Shown here one piece after another: positions 48,231-57,501 of a stretch of 64,000 bases of DNA. The stretch's first letter is position 1. Every line of letters begins with the position of its first letter. This DNA is from Caldilineaceae bacterium SB0661_bin_32 (GTDB lineage: Bacteria > Chloroflexota > Anaerolineae > Caldilineales > Caldilineaceae): assembly GCA_009841235.1 (NCBI GenBank), contig VXMH01000061.1, positions 1 to 64,000 of the forward strand. Direction: 5' to 3'. The notes under the pieces were generated by a model that made no database searches, had not been told where the DNA came from, and was given only the letters and a program-made list of their open reading frames with translations. The position numbers and the translations under genes are program-made.

Positions 48231-48277
48231 CGGTGGCGTCACAGTCTGTTCCCCGTCTTCCTGCAACACCAAGAGGC

Positions 48278-48559
48278 CTATCTGCTCTGTCGGGCTACAT
48301 ACTCTTTGAGGATACTCCGGACCAGAGTCTGATAGGAGGCTCCTGACTCCTTTGCTTTGTTCTTGAAGAAAGCAGCTGTTTCCTTGTCAAGAGATACCGT
48401 GCCATATTCTGTCTCGGTGCCTCTAAAGACAAGCTCCTCTGGGCGCGGCAGGAACTCCTTGTCGACAATTTGCAGGTCTTCAATATCCGGTAGTTCAGGA
48501 CTATCAGTATATTCTACGGTTTCCCACGTCTGCTTCGGCGTGTCAGTTTTCCGGCTCAT
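48278..48559 (-). CDS. BrnA-like / ribbon-helix-helix antitoxin-type protein
   Basis: MSRKTDTPKQTWETVEYTDSPELPDIEDLQIVDKEF...VSLDKETAAFFKNKAKESGASYQTLVRSILKEYVARQSR; start ATG overlaps the BrnT-fragment stop (ATGA). Confidence 0.7.
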   Translation of the reverse strand: MSRKTDTPKQTWETVEYTDSPELPDIEDLQIVDKEFLPRPEELVFRGTETEYGTVSLDKETAAFFKNKAKESGASYQTLVRSILKEYVARQSR

Positions 48560-48717
48560 GCTGTCCCTTGTTCCAGATAAAGCGCTCGGTATTTCCTCCA
48601 ATACCCAGCTCCGAAGATTCTGATTTTGTTCGCTCTGTAGGTAAAGCGAACCGTAAGTATGCCGCTTTCCACTCTTCCGACACCCAAATACCTTGTCTCT
48701 TCACGGGTACTGTGACG
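48556..48717 (-). pseudogene. 5'-truncated BrnT-like toxin fragment
   Basis: Hand translation of a frame not in the ORF track: RHSTREETRYLGVGRVESGILTVRFTYRANKIRIFGAGYWRKYRALYLEQGTA*; open only back to the in-frame TGA at 48718-48720. Confidence 0.6.
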
Positions 48718-48757
48718 TCACGGGGCATCCCAATTTGGCGGGAGGACGGGAAGTTTC
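48711..48757. repeat. Direct repeat copy B; spans the 3' end of the DUF402-like gene
   Basis: Pairs with 48184-48230, same orientation. Confidence 0.6.
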
Positions 48758-49353
48758 CACTGTGACGGTGGACGCCAGGCGGCCCAGGCCTGGAGTTGCC
48801 GGCGGCGAGACGTTACACACTCACCGGCGACGCGCCGCGCTTCCTGGTGGATCCGTTCCCTTTCGGAAACTGTAAACAGGCCGAGTTCGACGGCGACGGC
48901 GAGCTCGTCTTCGTCCTTCAGCCGCCATGAACTGAGGTCGGCGCTTATGACCGCGTCGAGGACATGGTCGGTTGTGTCGAAGCCGACGGGGGTACGTTTG
49001 AGGGGTAGTTCCGGATTCACTTTCCAGCCAACGTGGGTCCAGTCCGGGGCAGACCAGATTGTCCAGATGGAGCAGGCTTCGCCCGGCACGGATGCCCAGA
49101 GGTGGTGTTGTCCGGTCCACTCGTAGAGTTTACATTCCCACGCGCCGCTTGCGGCGACTTGCAGATGCTCTTCGCGGGTGCAGACCGGTCCGGAAAACTT
49201 GGCGCCGGGAGCGATATAAAGTAACACCAGGTCGCTGCTGTCTTCGACAACGGTTGCGGGAATGGCGGCCCAGACTTTTCTCGCCCAGACCTGCCGAAAC
49301 TGGACGTGATCACCTGAGGACCAATGAAATGCGCATCTATTTGGGGACGTCAA
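48718..49353 (-). CDS. DUF402-like protein
   Basis: VWARKVWAAIPATVVEDSSDLVLLYIAPGAKF, GWKVNPELPLKRTPVGFDTTDHVLDAVISADLSSWRLKDEDELAVAVELGLF. Confidence 0.75.
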   Translation of the reverse strand: MTSPNRCAFHWSSGDHVQFRQVWARKVWAAIPATVVEDSSDLVLLYIAPGAKFSGPVCTREEHLQVAASGAWECKLYEWTGQHHLWASVPGEACSIWTIWSAPDWTHVGWKVNPELPLKRTPVGFDTTDHVLDAVISADLSSWRLKDEDELAVAVELGLFTVSERERIHQEARRVAGECVTSRRRQLQAWAAWRPPSQWKLPVLPPNWDAP

Positions 49354-49380
49354 GGGGCGCCGTCTTCCATCATTTCATGA

Positions 49381-50127
49381 TCATTCGTGCGCACCTGTCG
49401 AGCAGCTCAAACTGGCGAAAGAGACCAAGAGCAGCTGCGGAGAGGAAGCGAACTTTTCCATGGCCGCCTTCACCCGCTCCATATGGGCTTTCTGACCTCT
49501 AACCTGGTTTGCTTCAAAGAGGGGGGCACTCCCGAAGCAGAAAGAGCGTACAGCTGGAAATTCCGATAAGGACGCCAAGTAGTCGCTGCAGTTGGTTTCA
49601 CCTGCTGACGAGTCGTAATTCAGCGTTAAGCGGGCCGCCAGGTCGTGTATAACCGTCAGGTATGGAAACTGGACGCTTTCCAGGCCCTTTGCTTCGGCAG
49701 CATACGCCTCGACAAATTCCGTTACTTGCGTTCTATTCTCGATACACAGGCTTTCAGCGGTGGCAAAGGCGTTCATGTATATTGCGGCTATTTTGTGATC
49801 GTCCAAAGTCACGTCCGGGATTTCCCCTTTTTCCAGAGTCTTCCCTAAAGCCAGTGACCCATCATTTTCCATTGCAGTCATTGCCCAAAGTTGCAACCAC
49901 TGATCGTTTTTCATCTGCTCTGTGCCCAGCGCAGTGACGAGTTCGCCTTGCGCGTTGAAAAAGAGGGCGGGCACCTCGTCAAGATATTGTAACGAGTTGA
50001 GGTGTTGGGCGAAACGTGGTGGAATTTCAACTGGCTCAGTTACAGGAATGAGCGCAAGGGATCCCGGGTCCATGGCGCAACCCGACAGCAGAAGAATCAG
50101 ACCGCACAAGAGCAGTACTCGTTTCAT
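49381..50127 (-). CDS. Hypothetical lipoprotein
   Basis: MKRVLLLCGLILLLSGCAMDPGSL lipobox; no recognised domain; start chosen at internal Met. Confidence 0.7.
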   Translation of the reverse strand: MKRVLLLCGLILLLSGCAMDPGSLALIPVTEPVEIPPRFAQHLNSLQYLDEVPALFFNAQGELVTALGTEQMKNDQWLQLWAMTAMENDGSLALGKTLEKGEIPDVTLDDHKIAAIYMNAFATAESLCIENRTQVTEFVEAYAAEAKGLESVQFPYLTVIHDLAARLTLNYDSSAGETNCSDYLASLSEFPAVRSFCFGSAPLFEANQVRGQKAHMERVKAAMEKFASSPQLLLVSFASLSCSTGAHE

Positions 50128-50439
50128 CGTTACTCTCCTTTCTGTCTTCATATCCTCGACTTCCCGCCTCTGAAAACGCTGGCTTCACTGCGCTGGAGAT
50201 AGAGCAACCGGTAAGATGCAGCCCTTGAGTGAAAGAATAGAGCAGACAATGCCTGTTGGGAATGAATGTGTGTTAATTGTAACATGGATTGGGGGGTTCT
50301 ATCGAGAGAGGATAACAAATGAAGGCGAGAAGATCTGTCGCTGTTCATTATGCCCTCAGGCACGATCTACTATTGCATGATGCCGGTTGCGGCAGTCGGT
50401 AAGAATGCTCTGCAGTCAGCAGTTACGGAGGTCTGGAGG

Positions 50440-51144
50440 ATGCCCTTCACAGTCGACGGCGTCGTGCCCTGGGGGAGGACGATGGAGGAGTACTGCGGAA
50501 TGTTCGACCTGGGGGAGCGGGACCTGCGCGGGCGGATTCTTGGATGCGGGGACGGACCGGCCAGCTTCAATGCGGAGATGACGGCGCAAGGATACTCGGT
50601 CGTTTCGGTCGATCCGCTGTACGCGTTTGGGGCGGAGGTCATCGAAAAACGCGTCGAAGAGACTTATGACGTTATCCTGGAGCAGTTGGCGCGCAACCGG
50701 GATGACTTTGTCTGGACCTGCGTACCGTCGCTGCCGGCATTAGGTCAGCGACGGATGTGGGCAATGCGGACCTTTCTGGCCGACTTTGCACGGGGCATAC
50801 GTGAGGGACGCTACCTGGATGCCTCATTGCCCGACCTTCCCTTTGAGGACAACAGTTTTGACCTCGCGCTTTCTTCCCATTTTCTCTTCCTTTACAGCAA
50901 GGAGTTTGACCTGGACTTCCATGTACGGGCGCTGGAGGAGATGCTGCGGGTAGCCCCGGAGGCGCGGGCCTTTCCACTGTTGCAGGTTGGGGGCGCGCCA
51001 TCACCGCACGTCGAAGGTGTAATTGACACTTTCACAGCACAAGACATTCAGGCTAGAATAGAAGAGGTGCCATACGAGTTTCAGCGGGGCGGCAGACGAA
51101 TGTTACGGCTGCGGAGGCTGATTGCGGCGCAAACGGATGGTTAA
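50440..51144 (+). CDS. SAM-dependent methyltransferase-like protein
   Basis: RILGCGDGPASFNAEMTAQGYSVVSVDPLYAFG; LPDLPFEDNSFDLALSSHFLFLY. Confidence 0.78.
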   Translation: MPFTVDGVVPWGRTMEEYCGMFDLGERDLRGRILGCGDGPASFNAEMTAQGYSVVSVDPLYAFGAEVIEKRVEETYDVILEQLARNRDDFVWTCVPSLPALGQRRMWAMRTFLADFARGIREGRYLDASLPDLPFEDNSFDLALSSHFLFLYSKEFDLDFHVRALEEMLRVAPEARAFPLLQVGGAPSPHVEGVIDTFTAQDIQARIEEVPYEFQRGGRRMLRLRRLIAAQTDG

Positions 51145-51176
51145 TTGCCGGAATTCGGTAGAGGAATTATAACTCG

Positions 51177-51551
51177 ATGGCAGTTCTTCCACACTCTCAC
51201 GAAGATTACGACCCCATAAACACGCGCAGTAACATTCCCGGCGCACGCATTATTACGGGACGCACTTGCGGTGCAACGCAGATGGAGCTGTGGGAACAGT
51301 ACATGCCTCCCGGCGGCGTAATCCCGCTGCACTTCCACGACTGTGAGGAGAGCCTGACTTTTCTCAGCGGTGAAGTCGAAGTCACCCTGGGCGAGGAACG
51401 CCACCGGGTCGGCGCCGATACAACGGTGTTTGTCCCGGAAGGCGAGCTGCACGGGGTCCGCAATGTGGGAGAGGTTCCGGTGCGTCTGATCGCCGTCTTC
51501 GCCCGTGCCGCGCCGGCCATCCTCTATCCAGCCACCGGTGTGACCGAGTAG
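51177..51551 (+). CDS. Cupin domain protein
   Basis: MPPGGVIPLHFHDCEESLTFLSGEVEVTLGEERHRVGADTTVFVPEGELHGVRNVGEVPVRLIAVFA. Confidence 0.88.
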   Translation: MAVLPHSHEDYDPINTRSNIPGARIITGRTCGATQMELWEQYMPPGGVIPLHFHDCEESLTFLSGEVEVTLGEERHRVGADTTVFVPEGELHGVRNVGEVPVRLIAVFARAAPAILYPATGVTE

Positions 51552-51701
51552 AAACAGTTTTAGAGCACTATTTGAATTATTGGAATGGTGCTATAATCGG
51601 GACAGTCTGCCATCACGTTGGCGATTGTGCGCAATGCGGCGGCAATGCGTATGGCGGACAGTCCCCAAAAAGCGCACTGGCAACGCGCTACTGAGTAAAG
51701 G

Positions 51702-52838
51702 ATGAACACTCGCTTATATTTGGCCAAACTGATCGACTTGTTGCTGCCGGTGCTGGCGATGGTGATCGCGCTGGTGGTAGGCGTATTGCTGCTGTTCCTG
51801 TTAGGCACCGACCCCTTTGAGGCCTACAGCGCACTGATTCGGGGCGCGCTGGGCAACATAAGCGGCATCACGCAGACCCTGACCAAGGCCACACCACTGC
51901 TGTTGGTCGGCCTCGGCATTTGCATCGCCTTTCGGGGCGGCGTGATCAACATCGGCGGTGAAGGGCAGATTGTCGTCGGGGCGCTGGCCGCCACTGCATT
52001 TGGGGTGGGGTTCGGGAATTTGCCGGCCCTGATCCTGCTTCCGCTGACCCTGATTAGCGGCGCGGCAGCAGGGCTCATATGGGGCGGCATTCCCGGTCTG
52101 CTGAAGGCGCGTCTGGGCGTCAATGAGATTCTCACTACGGTGATGATGAACCAGATCGCCTTGCGTCTGATGAACTTTCTGCTGCGCGGGCCGATGCTGG
52201 ATCCGGAGCATGTCGCGGCGGGCACGAGCATTCCCCAAAGCGCGACGCTGCCAGAGTCGATTTGGCTGACGCGGCTGGTGCCGCGCACACTTTTCCACAG
52301 CGGCGCCATTCTGGCCGTTCTTCTGGCCCTCGCAGTTTATTTCCTGCTTTGGCGTACGACGATAGGCTACCGCATCCGTGCGGTGGGCTTGAACCCCCAC
52401 GCGTCAAGATATGCGGGCATTCCCGTCGCCAAGTACGTTACGTTGTCGCTGGCGCTGAGCGGAATGCTGTGCGGATTGGCCGGCGCAGTGGAGGTTTTGG
52501 GCGTTCACCATCGTATGCTTGAAGGGCTTAGCGGCGGCTACGGTTTCAGCGGGATTGTGGCTGCGCTCTTTGGAAAACTGCACCCGTTGGGGGCGATTCC
52601 GGCCTCGGCGCTGTTCGGCGCCCTGCTCGTTGGCGCGGACAAGATGCAGAGGGCGGTGCAGGTTCCCAGTGCACTGGCCATCGCCCTGCAAGGCCTCGTT
52701 GTCCTCTTCGTCGTTTCCAGCGACCTGTACGTGAGACGGCGCACGCGGCGGCGAGTTGGCGATGACGGGTCCGGCGGACCTGACAACGGGCCGCCGGCGG
52801 CGGAAGGCGAGAAGCGAGAAGCGATTGCTGAGGTGTGA
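51702..52838 (+). CDS. ABC transporter permease (nucleoside/BMP type, YufP-like)
   Basis: Multi-TM; ISGITQTLTKATPLLLVGLGICIAFRGGVINIGGEGQIVVGALAAT; LGVNEILTTVMMN. Confidence 0.92.
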   Translation: MNTRLYLAKLIDLLLPVLAMVIALVVGVLLLFLLGTDPFEAYSALIRGALGNISGITQTLTKATPLLLVGLGICIAFRGGVINIGGEGQIVVGALAATAFGVGFGNLPALILLPLTLISGAAAGLIWGGIPGLLKARLGVNEILTTVMMNQIALRLMNFLLRGPMLDPEHVAAGTSIPQSATLPESIWLTRLVPRTLFHSGAILAVLLALAVYFLLWRTTIGYRIRAVGLNPHASRYAGIPVAKYVTLSLALSGMLCGLAGAVEVLGVHHRMLEGLSGGYGFSGIVAALFGKLHPLGAIPASALFGALLVGADKMQRAVQVPSALAIALQGLVVLFVVSSDLYVRRRTRRRVGDDGSGGPDNGPPAAEGEKREAIAEV

Positions 52839-52924
52839 AGGGAACTCCAGAAAGGGCGCTATGCCGGGCCGCACGGCTGGCGTGGTATGGGCAAGCGCCG
52901 AATCTTTCACCGTAAATTGCCGAA

Positions 52925-53857
52925 ATGATAGACGAACTGTTTACGATTTCCACACTTATCGGAATCCTGCATAGTTGCGTGCGGTTGGCAACTCCCTATC
53001 TGTTTGCCTCATTGGGGGAGACATTCGGCCAGCGTTCCGGCGTCTTGAATTTGGGCGTGGACGGCATCATGCTGATGGGGGCCTTCTTCGCCTTTTATGC
53101 CGTGTTCGAGGGGCACAATCTGTGGGTGGGCGTGCTGGTTGCGATTGCAGTTGGCATCTTGATGGGGCTGCTGAAAGCTTTCGTCAGCGTGACGATGCAG
53201 TCGCTGCAAGGCATCAGCGGCATCGGCCTCTATCTTTTTGGACTCGGACTGAGCAGCCTGCTCTTCAAAACGCTGATCGGTTCGGTGGAAGGGGTCAGCG
53301 GCTTCAGACAGTTGGCGATTCCGCTGCTGTCCGACATTCCGGGCCTCGGACATATTCTGTTCAATCATAACGCGCTGGTCTACCTCGCCTATATAATGGT
53401 GCCGGTTTCCTGGTTCGTAATCAACCGAACGACATTGGGTCTGAAGATCCGCGCGGTCGGGCACAATCCGGAGGCAGCCGACACCTTGGGCGTCAGTGTC
53501 AACGGTGTGCGCTACACAACCCTGATGATCGGCGGCGCCCTGGCTGCAGTGGCGGGGGCTTCACTCAGTATAGGTCTGCAAAACGTGTTCCAGGAGAATA
53601 TGACAAACGGTCTTGGTTTTATCGCGGTCGCACTGGTCTATTTTGGGAGTTGGCGCACAGTGGGCGTGCTGGGGGGATCGCTGCTGTTCAGCCTGGTCAA
53701 CGCCCTGCAGCTATGGGTCCAGGCGCTGGACATTCCTGTCCCATCAGAGGTAGCCGTAATGATGCCTTATATTATGACAATCGTTGTGCTCGCATTCACT
53801 GCACGGCAGATTCAGAAGCCGGCAGCTCTGGCCAGATCGTACGAGCGGGGCGAGTAA
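52925..53857 (+). CDS. ABC transporter permease (nucleoside/BMP type, YufQ-like)
   Basis: PYLFASLGETFGQRSGVLNLGVDGIMLMGAFFAF; IRAVGHNPEAADTLGVSVNGVRY. Confidence 0.93.
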   Translation: MIDELFTISTLIGILHSCVRLATPYLFASLGETFGQRSGVLNLGVDGIMLMGAFFAFYAVFEGHNLWVGVLVAIAVGILMGLLKAFVSVTMQSLQGISGIGLYLFGLGLSSLLFKTLIGSVEGVSGFRQLAIPLLSDIPGLGHILFNHNALVYLAYIMVPVSWFVINRTTLGLKIRAVGHNPEAADTLGVSVNGVRYTTLMIGGALAAVAGASLSIGLQNVFQENMTNGLGFIAVALVYFGSWRTVGVLGGSLLFSLVNALQLWVQALDIPVPSEVAVMMPYIMTIVVLAFTARQIQKPAALARSYERGE

Positions 53858-53905
53858 GACGAAAAGACTGCAACGTTATTGATTTATAGTTCTAAAGAGA
53901 GAATC

Positions 53906-54934
53906 ATGCTAAGACGTATCAGAGTATTCACATTGATCTTCTTGCTGCTTCTCGCTGGCTGCGGTAGAGGGGACGACAATGGCGACGGAGAGGCGATCGA
54001 CGCAGAAGGTCAGCCCTTTCGCATTGCGATCGTAATGCCCAGCAGCACGACGGATATCGCCTGGAGCCAGTCGATGTTCGATTCACTGGTGGCTGTTCAA
54101 ACTGAAATGGGTGGAGAGGACGCGCTGAAGATCGCGTATTCGGAGGGGATGTTCCGAGTGACAGACGCGTCTGCGGCGATTCGAGATTATGCGTCGGAGG
54201 GATTCGACCTGGTGATTGCCCACGGCGCGCAGTACGGGAATTCTGTGTTTGAGGTGGCCGCCGATTTTACGGAAACCAGTTTCGCCTGGGGCACTTCTTC
54301 GGATACGGGGGCAGACCGGGGAATCGAGAATGTATTTGCGTACGGGGCGGTCGCGAACGAGGGTGGATATGTCAACGGTGTCGTGGCCGCGATGCTCTCG
54401 CAGAATGATGTAATCGGTGTCATCGGCCCGGTGGCCGGCGACGCCAAACTTTACATTGACGGTTTCGTTAGAGGCGTTACAGAAGTCAAACCGGACGCAC
54501 AGGTTAACATCAGCTATACAGGCTCATTCAGCGACACGACGCTGGCAGCTGAGGCTGCCCACGTGCATATTCAGGCCGGCGCCGACGTGTTGACCGGGTC
54601 GGCGCAGCAGGTGGTCGGGGCGATCGGCGTCGCCAATGAGAACGGTGTCGCCTGGCTGGGTACGCAGAGCGATCAGATATCCCTGGGCCCGGACGTCGTC
54701 GTTACCAATCAGATTTACAATTGGGCCAACGTCGTTGCCGATATGATCTCCAAGATCGAAAAAGGCGAACTGGGCGGCACGGCATACAGACTTACATTTG
54801 CCAACGACGGGTTACGACTGGAATTCAACGAAAACATTGAGATTGCCGACGAAGTTAAGGAGGCGGCCCGCACCGCGATCGAGGACATCAAGAGCGGGGC
54901 CGTGGACCCGGTATTGTTGGAGGAAGACGAGTGA
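53906..54934 (+). CDS. BMP family (Med/PnrA-like) substrate-binding lipoprotein
   Basis: LIFLLLLAGCGRGDD lipobox; FRIAIVMPSSTTDIAWSQSMFDSL; GYVNGVVAAMLSQNDVIGVIGPVAGD. Confidence 0.93.
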   Translation: MLRRIRVFTLIFLLLLAGCGRGDDNGDGEAIDAEGQPFRIAIVMPSSTTDIAWSQSMFDSLVAVQTEMGGEDALKIAYSEGMFRVTDASAAIRDYASEGFDLVIAHGAQYGNSVFEVAADFTETSFAWGTSSDTGADRGIENVFAYGAVANEGGYVNGVVAAMLSQNDVIGVIGPVAGDAKLYIDGFVRGVTEVKPDAQVNISYTGSFSDTTLAAEAAHVHIQAGADVLTGSAQQVVGAIGVANENGVAWLGTQSDQISLGPDVVVTNQIYNWANVVADMISKIEKGELGGTAYRLTFANDGLRLEFNENIEIADEVKEAARTAIEDIKSGAVDPVLLEEDE

Positions 54935-54983
54935 GAGAGGCAGCCCTTTGCCGAAGAGTTCTTTGATGTAAGGATAGTTTCAC

Positions 54984-56594
54984 ATGGGTACCGGCCAACG
55001 CAGGTTTGAAGATCGGATCGTCTACGGGATTGCCAGCCCCACGGGGGGCCATCGCGCGGTAAACTTCCGCCTGAACGCGCCCTATGTGCAGATGTACGGA
55101 ATCGTCAAGCGGTTTCCCGGCGTACTGGCCTGCGATCACGTGGACTTTGACGTACGCCGGGGTGAGCTGCATGCGTTGTTGGGGGAAAACGGCGCTGGCA
55201 AATCCACACTGATGAGGATTCTATACGGTCTCTATCAGCCTGAAGAGGGGCGGATCCTGCGCGACGGCGCCGAGGTGACGATCCATTCGCCTACTGACGC
55301 GATCCGCCAGGGCATTGGGATGATCCATCAACACTTTATGCTGGTGGATACGCTCACTGTCACTGAGAATGTGGCATTGGGCCTGAAGTCCAGCAGGGAG
55401 CCGCTTCTCGATCTGGGCAGGGTAGAGGCGGGCATCCGCGAGTTAAGCGAGGCGTACGGCCTGCAGATCGACCCGCGGGCGCCGGTCTGGACGCTTTCGG
55501 TCGGGGAACGGCAGCGGGTCGAGATCATGAAAGCCTTATACCGGGGGGCGGCCATGTTGATTCTGGATGAGCCGACCGCCGTTCTGACGCCCCAGGAGGT
55601 CGATGAGCTGTTCGTCACGCTGGGTTACATGAAAGAGAACGGATACAGCCTCGTTTTGATCAGCCATAAGCTGCAGGAAGTCCTGGCCATCAGCGATCGA
55701 ATCACGGTTCTGCGGGAAGGACGCCTTGTCGGGACGGTTCCCACCGAAGAGATGACCCGTCACGAGCTGGCGCGCATGATGGTAGGGCGCGACGTCATGC
55801 TCGAAAGGACTCGAGACGATGAGATTGACGTGGGAGATGTAAAACTGCGTCTGAAGGATGTTCGCGCGCACGACGTCACGGGACAACCGGCGCTTCGCGG
55901 CGTTTCCCTTTCAGTTCAGTCCAGCGAGATTCTGGGGGTGGCCGGCATCAGCGGCAATGGGCAGAGAGAGCTTGCCGAAGTCATTGCGGGTTTGCGCCCG
56001 CTCAGCGGTGGAAGCGTGGAGATGGATGGCATGCCGATCACCGATTGGACGACCGCGCGCCGTACAGAGAGCGGGCTGGCATACATACCGGAAGAGAGGA
56101 TGCACGACGGGATCGTGCGCGATTTTGCCGTATCAGAGAATCTTGTGTTGCAAGAGCATACCAGTGAGAAGTTCAGCAACGGCATCTTTTTGGCATTTGA
56201 TTATATTGCCCGTTACAGCCGGCAGATGATCCAGGATTTCTATATCAAGACGCCCGATATACGCACGATGACCAGGAATCTGTCGGGAGGCAACATCCAA
56301 CGATTGATCTTGGCACGGGAACTCTCCCGGCAGCCCAAAGTGCTGGTTGCCGCCCAACCCACACGCGGGATCGACATAGGCGCGATCGAGTACATTTATC
56401 AGCAGCTGCTGGAGCAACGGGACAAAGGTATGGCCACGCTGCTCATTTCGGAAGATCTGGATGAGCTGCTGGCGCTGTGCGACCGGATTGCCGTGATTTT
56501 CGAAGGGCAGATCATGGATATCCTGGACCGGGACGAAACAACTGCCGAAGGGCTGGGGCTGCTGATGGCCGGTGTACATCCGGAAAAGCAGTAG
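54984..56594 (+). CDS. ABC transporter ATP-binding protein with two NBDs (YufO/RbsA-like)
   Basis: GENGAGKSTLMRILYGLYQPEEG, LSVGERQRVEIMKALYRGAAMLILDEPTAVLTPQEV; second NBD GISGNGQRELAEVIAG, LSGGNIQRLILARELSRQPKVLVAAQPTRGID. Confidence 0.95.
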   Translation: MGTGQRRFEDRIVYGIASPTGGHRAVNFRLNAPYVQMYGIVKRFPGVLACDHVDFDVRRGELHALLGENGAGKSTLMRILYGLYQPEEGRILRDGAEVTIHSPTDAIRQGIGMIHQHFMLVDTLTVTENVALGLKSSREPLLDLGRVEAGIRELSEAYGLQIDPRAPVWTLSVGERQRVEIMKALYRGAAMLILDEPTAVLTPQEVDELFVTLGYMKENGYSLVLISHKLQEVLAISDRITVLREGRLVGTVPTEEMTRHELARMMVGRDVMLERTRDDEIDVGDVKLRLKDVRAHDVTGQPALRGVSLSVQSSEILGVAGISGNGQRELAEVIAGLRPLSGGSVEMDGMPITDWTTARRTESGLAYIPEERMHDGIVRDFAVSENLVLQEHTSEKFSNGIFLAFDYIARYSRQMIQDFYIKTPDIRTMTRNLSGGNIQRLILARELSRQPKVLVAAQPTRGIDIGAIEYIYQQLLEQRDKGMATLLISEDLDELLALCDRIAVIFEGQIMDILDRDETTAEGLGLLMAGVHPEKQ

Positions 56595-56613
56595 GGATTG
56601 AAGAAGGAAAGAG

Positions 56614-56641
56614 AAGCCCCGCCGGCCGGCGGGGCTTTTTT
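56614..56641 (+). terminator. Rho-independent terminator of the BMP importer operon
   Basis: aa-GCCCCGCCGGCCGGCGGGGC-TTTTTT; 20-nt perfect palindrome followed by T6. Confidence 0.88.
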
Positions 56642-56647
56642 GATTTG

Positions 56648-56720
56648 AGCCGTTGGTCGGACTCGAACCGACGACCTACGCTTTACGAGAGCGTCGCTCT
56701 ACCGACTGAGCTACAACGGC
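56648..56720 (-). tRNA. tRNA-Thr (anticodon CGT)
   Basis: GCCGTTG/CAACGGC acceptor stem, GCTC..GAGC D stem, ACGCT-CTCGTAA-AGCGT anticodon arm, GTCGG-TTCGAGT-CCGAC T arm; no encoded CCA. Confidence 0.93.
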
Positions 56721-56789
56721 AAATCGTCTCCACACTATAGCGCATCGTCCACCAGAGCGGCAAATCTTGAGGCAAGGACATTCCGCCCT

Positions 56790-57350
56790 TCATTGCACAC
56801 GTGTAACGTAGCGGCCATCGCGTGTGTCGATGCGAACCGTGTCGCCTTCCTTGACAAACATGGGCACGTTCAGCCGAAAACCGGTCTCCACCTCCACTTC
56901 TTTGGTCGGACTGTTGGCAGTATCCCCGGCGACAGCCATTTCTGCCCACACAACGTCAAGATCGATTGTGGTGGGCAGGTTGACACTGATCGGCTCGCCT
57001 TCGAATGATTCCAGTTCCACGACGGTATTGTCTTTCAGGAACTGAACGACTCCTTCCAGTGCGTCCTTAGCCAAAGCGACCTGTTCGAAAGTCTCGGTAT
57101 CCATGAAGTGGAAAAGGTCGCCATCCGTATACAGGTACTCGACATCGCGTGAATCGAGACGAATGTCATCGACCCGTGCGCCGCTGTTGTAGGTCTTTTC
57201 GATGGTCGCGCCCGTGCGGAGGTTGCGTACTTTGAGCCGGATGGTTGCGCCGCCGCGGGCCATTTTGATGTGCTGGTAGTCGAGCACCCGCCACAGCTGA
57301 CTGTCTTCTTCGTAGATGTTGCCCCTGCGTAACTGCTGAACTTCAGCCAT
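56790..57350 (-). CDS. efp: Elongation factor P
   Basis: RRGNIYEEDSQLWRVLDYQHIKMARGGATIRLKVRNLRTGATIEKTYNSGARVDD...YLYTDGDLFHFMDTETFEQ...LPTTIDLDVV. Confidence 0.95.
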   Translation of the reverse strand: MAEVQQLRRGNIYEEDSQLWRVLDYQHIKMARGGATIRLKVRNLRTGATIEKTYNSGARVDDIRLDSRDVEYLYTDGDLFHFMDTETFEQVALAKDALEGVVQFLKDNTVVELESFEGEPISVNLPTTIDLDVVWAEMAVAGDTANSPTKEVEVETGFRLNVPMFVKEGDTVRIDTRDGRYVTRVQ

Positions 57351-57398
57351 CTCTTTTATCTTTCCCGTTTCGATGATTTCAGTACAGAATCGCGACCG

Positions 57399-57427
57399 AT
57401 TATAGAAGAGAAAATCAGGGGTGTCAA
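57399..57427 (-). promoter_or_regulatory. Consensus sigma70 promoter upstream of efp
   Basis: On minus strand TTGACA (57422-57427) - 17 nt - TATAAT (57399-57404). Confidence 0.75.
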
Positions 57428-57501
57428 AACCGCGGCACTACGCGGCGGCTGCAAATGTTCTGACAAACGCACGCCGCCGCAGGGACAGTTGGGCGAAAAA
57501 A

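Noticed and set aside
48543-48728. 61-aa ORF listed in the track (MPRDVTVPVKRQG...)
   Set aside because: The overlapping frame gives a BrnT-like sequence coupled by ATGA to the BrnA-like gene; that frame is the better explanation.
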